NCBI GenBank assembly: GCA_030640905.1
Contig: DAOWIM010000020.1
Span: 1-5,077, forward strand
Reading direction: 5' to 3'
Origin: a bacterium
GTDB lineage: Bacteria; Zixibacteria; MSB-5A5; GN15; FEB-12
Length of the DNA stretch: 5,077 bases
Below are positions 1 through 5,077 of the stretch, one piece after another (position 1 is the first letter of the stretch; each line of letters opens with the position of its first letter). A program made the translations under genes and the position numbers. The notes beneath the pieces were generated by a model. It was not told where the DNA came from and searched no databases. It saw nothing but the letters and a program-made list of their open reading frames with translations.

Positions 1-1101
1 AAAGAGTACGCTCCGACCCCGTTGGTTTCGCTTCCCGCTCTGGCTGCGCGGTATGGTATCGGTCAGATACTGGTTAAGGATGAGTCGGAACGTTTCGGTC
101 TTAAGGCATTCAAAGCGCTGGGAGCGTCGTATGCAATCTATCGGTTCATCAAGCAGAGGGTGGAACGCGACACCGGAGTATTGCTGACGGTCGAACGATT
201 CTGGGAAGGTGTTCGCGCGGGTGACTTTGGCACCTTTACATTCTGTACGGCGTCCGATGGTAACCATGGTCGCGGCGTTGCGTGGACTGCGGGCAAGTTA
301 GCTCAACGTGCCGTGGTGTTTATGCCCTGGAACACGGTTAGGGCGCGAGTCAGAGCGATTGAAAACGAGGGAGCCCGGGTCGTTGTTGTCGATGGTACCT
401 ACGACGATGCCGTTACCACCGCAGCGAAAGAAGCCGAACAAAACGGCTGGCAAATAATCTCTGACACTTCGTATCCCGGATACACCGAGGTCCCTCTATG
501 GATAATGGCTGGGTATATGACCATGTTCCACGAGATAGAGAATACAATCAGCGAGACCGGCTTGAAACGACCGGACTTCGTTCTTGTTCAGGCCGGTGTC
601 GGCGCACTGGCGGCAACGGCAGCTTTCCATTATGGGTTGAGACGGGTCGGACATGAGCCTGGGGCTGTTCGTCTGATAGCGGTTGAGCCGACCGATGCCG
701 ATTGCCTTCTGGAATCGGCCCGTGGTGGTGACGAGATCGTGGCCTCGCGTGGCAGTCAGAATTCGATAATGGCCGGTCTCAATTGTGGGATGCCATCGAT
801 GATTGCGTGGGAGATAATCAGCCGTCGGTTCGACCTGTTCGTTTCGATTCCGGATGACTATAGCGAACGGGCGATGAGACAGTATTATTACCCCGAGGCA
901 GGAGATCGGCAGATTATATCGGGTGAGTCGGGGGCGGCATCGCTGGGCGGATTGATAGCGCTGATGACCGATGAAACTCTCGGGCGAGCCAGAGAGAGAC
1001 TCAGACTCGGTACTGACTCAAGTGTACTGTTGATCAACACCGAAGGCGACACCGACCCGGTGAATTTCGAGCGCGTGGTATCGCGCGGCAATGATGACTA
1101 A
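1..1101 (+). CDS. dpaL: 2,3-diaminopropionate ammonia-lyase, 5'-truncated by window edge
   Basis: PLP-dependent fold-type II lyase that converts 2,3-diaminopropionate to pyruvate and two ammonia in the cytoplasm. The frame is open from base 1 (reads KEYAPTPLVSLPAL), so the TTG at 22 is internal and the true start is upstream. By comparison with E. coli YgeX (about 398 aa), roughly 40 N-terminal residues are missing. Numbering from the first codon in the window: the PLP Schiff-base lysine is K38 in FGLKAFKALGAS (codon 112-114, equivalent to E. coli Lys77). D86 lies in SDGNHGRG and D155 in SDTSYPGYTEVP; their 69-residue spacing equals that of the catalytic Asp120 and Asp189 of E. coli. Further family blocks are QAGVGALAA, MAGLNCGMPS, SGESGAASLGG and, near the C-terminus, LLINTEGDTDPVNF. 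The paired aspartates and the DTSYPGY block separate it from threonine dehydratase and cysteine synthase. Its last 11 bases overlap the methyltransferase gene. One oddity is MPWNTV where I would expect MPKG-like residues after the third strand. Confidence 0.93.
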   Translation, partial: KEYAPTPLVSLPALAARYGIGQILVKDESERFGLKAFKALGASYAIYRFIKQRVERDTGVLLTVERFWEGVRAGDFGTFTFCTASDGNHGRGVAWTAGKLAQRAVVFMPWNTVRARVRAIENEGARVVVVDGTYDDAVTTAAKEAEQNGWQIISDTSYPGYTEVPLWIMAGYMTMFHEIENTISETGLKRPDFVLVQAGVGALAATAAFHYGLRRVGHEPGAVRLIAVEPTDADCLLESARGGDEIVASRGSQNSIMAGLNCGMPSMIAWEIISRRFDLFVSIPDDYSERAMRQYYYPEAGDRQIISGESGAASLGGLIALMTDETLGRARERLRLGTDSSVLLINTEGDTDPVNFERVVSRGNDD

Positions 1102-1768
1102 CTATTACTCCGAAAAGCTGTCGGCCAAAAAGTTGAGGCGAGTGTACGAAGTTGTACCACCCCGCGTGCGGCAATATCTTGACGCCGAACTGGATTTCAC
1201 CCTTGGAAAAATCCAGCCATCCGATACGGTGCTGGAACTTGGTTGCGGGTATGGACGTGTCCTTGATCACCTTGCCGAGAAAGCGGCGATCACAGTCGGT
1301 GTTGATACTTCGCTGGGCAGTCTTAGAATAGTTCGCAGTGTGCAGATCGGTGAGTTGGTTTGTTTGCCTGCAATGATGGATGCATCCCAACTCGGTCTCA
1401 GGGATGATTGCTTTGACGTTGTAGTCTGCATCCAGAACGGTATCTCGGCTTTCAATGTAGATCGTCTCCAGTTGCTACGCGAGGCAATTCGGGTCACTCG
1501 TCGGGGGGGTATTGTGTTGCTGTCAACCTATGCTGAGGAGTTTTGGAATGACCGCCTTCGCTGGTTCGAGCTTCAGGCGGCGGAGGGATTGCTCGGCGAG
1601 ATTGACTACGACCGGACCGGTGATGGCAACATTGTCTGCAAGGATGGTTTCACTGCGTCCACTGTCGGGCCGGGCGAGTTTCGGCAGCTGGCGGAAAAGC
1701 TGGGTGTGAGGGCGGCGTTTACTACCGTGGACCACTCCAGTCTGTTTTGCGAAATTACTGTGGCATAG
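1091..1768 (+). CDS. Class I SAM-dependent methyltransferase
   Basis: A 225-residue Rossmann-fold methyltransferase; its substrate cannot be told from sequence. Motif I is VLELGCGYGRVL at residues 47-58. The acidic residue at the end of strand 2 that should hold the SAM ribose is D72 in VGVDTS. An MMDASQLGL stretch around 95-103 is the usual adenine-contact region, followed by FDVVVCIQNGISAF (108-121) as strand 4/motif IV and by RRGGIVLLSTY as the post-III strand. The N-terminus (NYYSEKLSAKKLRRVYEVVP) and the C-terminal GDGNIVCKDGF block resemble a widespread uncharacterised methyltransferase family. Length is normal for a single-domain enzyme. ATG codons at 1091 and 1094 both fit; I chose the first. 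No strong Shine-Dalgarno precedes it, and it starts inside dpaL, so translation is probably coupled to dpaL termination. That suggests one operon, though a shared pathway is unproven. Confidence 0.9.
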   Translation: MMTNYYSEKLSAKKLRRVYEVVPPRVRQYLDAELDFTLGKIQPSDTVLELGCGYGRVLDHLAEKAAITVGVDTSLGSLRIVRSVQIGELVCLPAMMDASQLGLRDDCFDVVVCIQNGISAFNVDRLQLLREAIRVTRRGGIVLLSTYAEEFWNDRLRWFELQAAEGLLGEIDYDRTGDGNIVCKDGFTASTVGPGEFRQLAEKLGVRAAFTTVDHSSLFCEITVA

Positions 1769-1779
1769 CAAGTTCCCTC

Positions 1780-1807
1780 TTGACAATTGTCTCCTGATTG
1801 TTATACT
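1780..1807 (+). promoter_or_regulatory. Sigma70-type promoter for the secreted-protein gene
   Basis: The -35 box TTGACA (1780-1785) matches the consensus perfectly. After a 16-base spacer the -10 box TATACT (1802-1807) differs from TATAAT at one position. Transcription should start near 1813-1815, leaving a leader of about 42 bases before the ATG at 1856. It begins only 11 bases after the methyltransferase stop, which marks the long gene as its own transcription unit. Whether the host's housekeeping sigma factor uses this E. coli-like consensus is an assumption; some FCB lineages, such as Bacteroidota, use a different one. Confidence 0.65.
1782..1791. promoter_or_regulatory. Perfect 10-base palindrome overlapping the -35 box
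   Basis: GACAATTGTC is identical to its own reverse complement and covers most of the -35 hexamer plus the first bases of the spacer. The position would suit a repressor or activator half-site pair, but the palindrome does not extend into the flanking bases. It could be a chance consequence of the -35 sequence TTGACA followed by ATTGTC. Confidence 0.25.
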
Positions 1808-1843
1808 GATCTTGGTGATCTGTATCTTCTAACGAACCCAATC

Positions 1844-1850
1844 GGGGAGA
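1844..1850 (+). promoter_or_regulatory. Strong Shine-Dalgarno sequence deciding the start at 1856
   Basis: GGGGAGA contains the GGAG core (1846-1849) with 6 bases between it and the ATG at 1856, which is optimal spacing. Together with the signal peptide that follows directly, it fixes the start codon of the long open frame. Confidence 0.8.
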
Positions 1851-1855
1851 TAGTT

Positions 1856-1927
1856 ATGTGGCGATTAGGTATTGTTCTTACCGTAGCAACACTGTGCCTG
1901 CTGTTCGTGTCTTCTGTCGTTCTTGCC
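1856..1927 (+). other. Signal peptide of the long secreted protein
   Basis: The first 24 residues begin MWRLGIVLTV and continue as an uninterrupted hydrophobic stretch to VVLA, followed by the acidic mature start FDDLIEPD. V22 and A24 fit the -3/-1 rule for signal peptidase I. C14 has no lipobox context, because it is followed by LL and not by a small-residue cleavage site, so a lipoprotein is unlikely. Confidence 0.85.
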
Positions 1928-4900
1928 TTCGACGATCTTATTGAACCTGACATCAAGTACTCCAGTTCAAAAGATGGCGGGAGTCTCAGCAACATGTCTC
2001 TGGTTATGCATAATGATCAATACATAGACGCCAACAGCATTTTGATGTTTGTAAGCAATACTGGTAATTTCGCGCGAGATATCGACGCTCTTCTGATTCA
2101 ACCGCTCCAACTTTGGCAGGGTGGCCTCATCTATCCATACACCGGAATAGCAGATATTTTGAATGGTACTAACGATAACACCCTCGTATACGCTGCCGGG
2201 ATCTGGATTGGTGCTATCGACGCGAGCGACGATACGCTGGTGACGGTAGCGGAGTTCAGTAGCGAGTACATCCCGGGGCCGATGTCGGGCGGTACTTTCA
2301 TGCCCGATGCCCTGTCCAACGATGCCTACCGTGTGTACAAGCTCCACAGTGACAGCACCGGTGTGAACTCCAATACCGACTATGATGAATGGCCGACATC
2401 CCAGGGAGCCCCGCTCGATGGTTCGCTGAATCCTCTTCTGCTTGGCAACCAGACTCTGTGGACTGTTTTCAATGACGCTGATGCTTCGCTCCACGATAAC
2501 GAAGCGGGCACTACCGCTCCTCTCGGTATCGAAGTACGCCAGTTGGTGTGGGCGGCGGACTCGGCCGGGCAGGACAATGCCGTGTTTCTGGACTACCGAC
2601 TGTACAACAAGGGCGCTAAGAGTCTTTACGATGTCTATGTATCTTTCTGGTTTGATCCGGATATCGGGGAACCATGGGATGACCTGACGGGGTGCGACAC
2701 CACCTGCGACCGGTTTTTTGCATTCAACGGCGATGCCTGGGACAGGGAGTATGGTGCGGTACCGGGAGCGCTGGCCGGCAAGCTGATCCAGGGCCCGGTC
2801 GTCCCCTCCTCCGGTGATACCGCCGCTTACTTCAACGATACGATTATAGGTTATAAGAACCTCGGTATGACATCGTTTCATAAGTTGATCAACATCACTG
2901 AGCCGTCCCACTCCAGGGAGTCGTATCGATATATGGCCGGGCTTGATGCTGACGGCGATCCGCTGGCTAATGGTACTAAGTATCAATACCCGGGCAACCC
3001 GATCACGATGACAGGCGATATAGATACTGATGCAAGAGAATGCCGCATCTTGGTTACTACCGGTCCTATTCCGTCATTTCTCCCCGGAGATAGTCAGCAA
3101 GTGATTATCAAATTATCCGCTTCGGGGCAGCATAACTGGGTGTACTCGCTGGCCAAGGCGTTATACTCTGTTGACACAGCTTGTTCGGTAACCTATCCAA
3201 TATTCGAGCCTCCCGATTCTGTCCGGCCCTGGTTGGACCAGCATATGGATGTTTACTTCGAGCCCAAGGACGACCGCTGGTTAACCGGAGTGGAATGGGG
3301 TGAGAGTCAATTCTTCAACGGCGGCGCGGATTTCGGATACAACTTCTTTGGAAGCTACCTGGACCCGCAGGTTGATATCGATTCGTTCCCAACAATCGAA
3401 GTCCGTTTCTCCAATGCGGTGATACAGAAGGCCTACAGCTACTTGAGAGGTGGACCGACCCCGTGGGATTACAATGGTTATCACACCGTGCCTTTTACAG
3501 TCTGGGATATCGATAATGATCGGCAGTTGAATGTCGCTTTCAGCGAGTGGTATGACGGCGATATTTTCGATTCTACATGGAACCCGGACGCGACGGCAGT
3601 CGGAAACCGCGAGTATCTGTTCTTCTTCAACTCCGATTATGCCGGGAATAATCCCCTGAACTCTACTATTCCATACACCACCATGAACATTATGGGCGAT
3701 GGGCAATCACTGGATGTCCTGTATTCGCTGTGGCCCAAAGTGGAGACCGGCCATACATTTTCTGAACTCGCCGCCGGGCATAAGCTTATATTCAACGTTG
3801 AAGACCTGAGAGCCGATGGTCCCGGCGATACAATCTATTTCCGTGACACCAAAGTGGGTTCTCTATCGACAAAAATTCTCGATGTCCGACAATACTCCGG
3901 ATACCATTCGATGCTACGGTTGGACCTGAGTGCGACCGGGATTTTCGATCTCGGTCAGTCGGTGGTTGGGTTCAGTGGAGTCGGCACGGACAAAATGAGC
4001 ATCATTTTTGTACCTGCTACTACCGACAGTTACTTTGAATACTTCACCATCACCGACACTCTCACGGAGACGGTCTGGCGCACCGTCTATCTGTCCGGCA
4101 AGGGTACATATGGCGGGCCGGTCTGGTATGTTTCTAATTCCGGCGATGATGTCAACAACGATGGCAGCGAGTCGAGTCCTTTTGCCCATATTCAGCATGC
4201 AGTCGACATGGCCGGTCTGCATGACACCGTTCTGGTGGAAGATGGCGCATATTCGGGCGTGGGTAACCGCGAAATCAACTTCTTTGGCAAGAATTTGGTG
4301 TTGATATCACGCAATGGATCGGGCTACGTTACGATAGATTGCGAGGGGGTGGTCGCCGGTTTCAAGTTTGAGAATGGGGAAGACTCCACCTCGGTTGTTC
4401 AGGGTATTGCCGTAATAAGTGGTGACGACCTCTACGGCGGCGGTGCCGACATCAACGGCTCCTCGCCCAGGTTTCTCGAGTGTGACTTCGAAGGCAATCA
4501 GGGCGAGGAAGGCGCCGGTGTAAGCTGCCGGAACGGCTCAAATGCGAAGTTTGTTGATTGTCAGTTCATCGCCAATATTGCCTACTACTCAGGAGGGGGA
4601 GTGTTTGTGGAGAACTCTGCGCCTGTTTTCGACGGGTGCATGTTCATTATCAATCAGGCCAATGATGGTGGCGGTATATACGTCTCCCACTCCAGTCCTC
4701 GCTTCGACAACTGTGTCATCCATCACAACGAGGCTAACTCAGAGGGCGGCGGCATAATGTGCTACCGCAGCTCAGCGATATTCAGCAATTGTACAATCAC
4801 CTCCAATACTTTTACAGTCGGTGAAGGAGAGGCCGTCTATATAGACAAAAACGTCGATAGCACAGTAGTGATAGAGAACAGCATTATCGCCTTCAATGAA

Positions 4901-5077
4901 GGGGACGCCGTGCTCTGTCATGGTACTCAGGGAACTCTTGATATCTCCTGCACCGATATCTATGGCAACACCGGCAGCGACTGGAGTGGTTGTATCGAAG
5001 GACTAGGCAGCCTGAACGGAAACTTGTCGATTGATCCGATGTTTTGCGATACTTCCGGTGGCGACTACTCTATCAGC
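1856..5077 (+). CDS. Large secreted protein with beta-helix repeats, 3'-truncated by window edge
   Basis: One frame is open from the ATG at 1856 to the last base: 1074 codons with no stop. Residues 1-24 are a signal peptide (basic R3, a hydrophobic core, cleavage after VLA24). Residues about 30-450 form an extracellular module seen, as I recall, in many FCB-phylum secreted proteins; landmarks are YAAGIWIGAID (112-122), TLWTVFNDAD (201-209), PLGIEV (222-227), FDPDIG (266-271), GCDTTCD (279-285) and NLGMTSF (335-341). Residues about 450-650 are a second beta-rich region with TGVEWG (477-482), WDIDNDRQLNVAF (550-562) and NREYLFFFNSDY (584-595). Residues about 656-750 look like an ASH/HYDIN-type Ig domain (VGSLSTKILDV through VYLSGKG). 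From 757 on, YVSNSGDD, SPFAHIQHAV and DTVLVEDGAYSG mark the start of a right-handed parallel beta-helix. The module order and the end motif (LSIDPMFCD, GGDYSI) suggest that a short tail and a type IX-like or FlgD-like C-terminal domain follow, but none is visible. Probably surface-bound or released; ligand, carbohydrate activity and function are unknown. Confidence 0.88.
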   Translation, partial: MWRLGIVLTVATLCLLFVSSVVLAFDDLIEPDIKYSSSKDGGSLSNMSLVMHNDQYIDANSILMFVSNTGNFARDIDALLIQPLQLWQGGLIYPYTGIADILNGTNDNTLVYAAGIWIGAIDASDDTLVTVAEFSSEYIPGPMSGGTFMPDALSNDAYRVYKLHSDSTGVNSNTDYDEWPTSQGAPLDGSLNPLLLGNQTLWTVFNDADASLHDNEAGTTAPLGIEVRQLVWAADSAGQDNAVFLDYRLYNKGAKSLYDVYVSFWFDPDIGEPWDDLTGCDTTCDRFFAFNGDAWDREYGAVPGALAGKLIQGPVVPSSGDTAAYFNDTIIGYKNLGMTSFHKLINITEPSHSRESYRYMAGLDADGDPLANGTKYQYPGNPITMTGDIDTDARECRILVTTGPIPSFLPGDSQQVIIKLSASGQHNWVYSLAKALYSVDTACSVTYPIFEPPDSVRPWLDQHMDVYFEPKDDRWLTGVEWGESQFFNGGADFGYNFFGSYLDPQVDIDSFPTIEVRFSNAVIQKAYSYLRGGPTPWDYNGYHTVPFTVWDIDNDRQLNVAFSEWYDGDIFDSTWNPDATAVGNREYLFFFNSDYAGNNPLNSTIPYTTMNIMGDGQSLDVLYSLWPKVETGHTFSELAAGHKLIFNVEDLRADGPGDTIYFRDTKVGSLSTKILDVRQYSGYHSMLRLDLSATGIFDLGQSVVGFSGVGTDKMSIIFVPATTDSYFEYFTITDTLTETVWRTVYLSGKGTYGGPVWYVSNSGDDVNNDGSESSPFAHIQHAVDMAGLHDTVLVEDGAYSGVGNREINFFGKNLVLISRNGSGYVTIDCEGVVAGFKFENGEDSTSVVQGIAVISGDDLYGGGADINGSSPRFLECDFEGNQGEEGAGVSCRNGSNAKFVDCQFIANIAYYSGGGVFVENSAPVFDGCMFIINQANDGGGIYVSHSSPRFDNCVIHHNEANSEGGGIMCYRSSAIFSNCTITSNTFTVGEGEAVYIDKNVDSTVVIENSIIAFNEGDAVLCHGTQGTLDISCTDIYGNTGSDWSGCIEGLGSLNGNLSIDPMFCDTSGGDYSIS
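4124..5077 (+). other. Right-handed parallel beta-helix domain (DUF1565/pectate-lyase-like)
   Basis: Residues 757-1074 of the long protein. The entry motif is YVSNSGDD, then NNDGSESSPFAHIQHAV, DTVLVEDGAYSGVGNREINFFGKN and VTIDCEG, the typical N-terminal cap and first coils of DUF1565-like helices. The stretch FENGEDSTSVVQGIAVISG follows, then the regular coils. No pectate-lyase catalytic Asp/Arg/Lys cluster is recognisable, so binding or a structural role is as likely as catalysis. The domain probably ends shortly after the window edge. Confidence 0.85.
4463..4849 (+). repeat. Five beta-helix coils of about 26 residues each
   Basis: Residues 870-998 are five consecutive coils with the core F-x-x-C-x-(F/I)-x-x-N followed by a glycine-rich GGG turn. 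Aligned Phe: 873, 899, 925, 950, 976. Aligned Cys: 876, 902, 928, 953, 979. Aligned Asn: 881, 907, 933, 958, 984. The spacing is 26, 26, 25, 26 in each column. The DNA copies are diverged, so this is a protein-level repeat and not a recent tandem duplication. Two less regular coils follow, with S1009 and C1032 in the Cys column and N1014 and N1038 in the Asn column. Confidence 0.9.

Larger units (their letters stand above)
1769..1855 (+). other. Intergenic gap with promoter and ribosome binding site
   Basis: This 87-base spacer carries the start signals of the long secreted-protein gene. I see no convincing factor-independent terminator for the upstream pair: there is no GC-rich stem followed by a T run. 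Read-through from dpaL and the methyltransferase into the next gene is therefore possible in addition to the local promoter. Confidence 0.7.

Noticed and set aside
22..24. TTG as the start codon of dpaL
   Set aside because: The frame is open upstream to base 1 and the preceding residues KEYAPTP belong to the conserved family block, so the start is off-window.
1034..1390. 118-codon open frame on the - strand across the dpaL/methyltransferase junction
   Set aside because: In-register antisense shadow of the methyltransferase gene. The + strand proteins are clearly recognisable here.
1523..1786. 87-codon open frame on the - strand over the methyltransferase end
   Set aside because: In-register antisense shadow of the methyltransferase; it has no family resemblance.
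1808..1822. GATC...GATC inverted repeat in the leader as a terminator or riboregulator
   Set aside because: The stem is only 4 bases, not GC-rich and lacks a T tract; GATC is self-palindromic, so such pairs occur by chance.
1967..2986. 339-codon open frame on the - strand
   Set aside because: It lies codon-on-codon opposite the secreted-protein frame, and its end at 1967 is simply a sense TCA codon read as TGA. Such frames stay open because TTA, CTA and TCA are rare in the sense gene. The translation shows no domain, signal peptide or plausible composition.
3281..3706. 141-codon open frame on the - strand
   Set aside because: Same in-register antisense shadow of the long + strand gene, with no recognisable protein features.
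3914..4222. 102-codon open frame on the - strand
   Set aside because: Antisense shadow in the same register as the long gene, with no supporting features.
4008..4304. 98-codon open frame on the + strand in a second frame
   Set aside because: Embedded out of frame in the beta-helix gene, where the sense frame carries clear repeat motifs. The translation is Met, Ser and Arg rich without domain features.
1..5077. CRISPR array, tRNA, transposon ends or a multi-gene defence system
   Set aside because: I saw no short DNA direct repeats with spacers, no cloverleaf-like tRNA, no transposase frame and no nuclease, helicase, toxin or reverse-transcriptase motifs. The only repetitive pattern is the protein-level beta-helix repeat.

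Overview
The window reads as an ordinary bacterial chromosome segment. All three genes are on the + strand and packed tightly, and two of the three are cut by the window edges. The best lineage guess is the FCB group of mostly uncultured phyla (Zixibacteria, KSB1, Marinimicrobia or Eisenbacteria type). This rests on the long gene at the right end: its extracellular N-terminal module followed by a right-handed beta-helix is a layout I associate with secreted proteins of those phyla. It is an inference from remembered family patterns, not a search result.

Layout. Positions 1-1101 hold the 3' nine-tenths of a PLP-dependent 2,3-diaminopropionate ammonia-lyase (dpaL/ygeX family), whose start lies left of the window. 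A class I SAM-dependent methyltransferase (1091-1768) begins inside the last codons of dpaL with an 11-base overlap, so the two probably form a translationally coupled cytoplasmic pair. Only 87 bases separate the methyltransferase stop from the next gene. That gap holds a near-consensus sigma70-type promoter (TTGACA, 16 bases, TATACT), a 10-base perfect palindrome overlapping its -35 box, and a strong Shine-Dalgarno sequence.

From 1856 to the right edge (5077) a single frame is open without interruption for 1074 codons and has no stop in the window. It encodes a secreted multidomain protein. In order it has a signal peptide, a large FCB-type extracellular module of unknown function, a second beta-rich region, an Ig-like domain resembling ASH/HYDIN domains, and a parallel beta-helix with Phe, Cys and Asn ladders. 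The C-terminus, where a sorting or anchoring domain would be expected, lies outside the window.

The first two genes act in the cytoplasm (amino-acid degradation and a methylation of unknown target). The third is a separate transcription unit whose product leaves the cytoplasm. I see no functional link between it and the first two. I found no tRNA, rRNA, CRISPR array, insertion sequence or defence system. The least described material is the N-terminal module of the large secreted protein, not a new multi-gene system.
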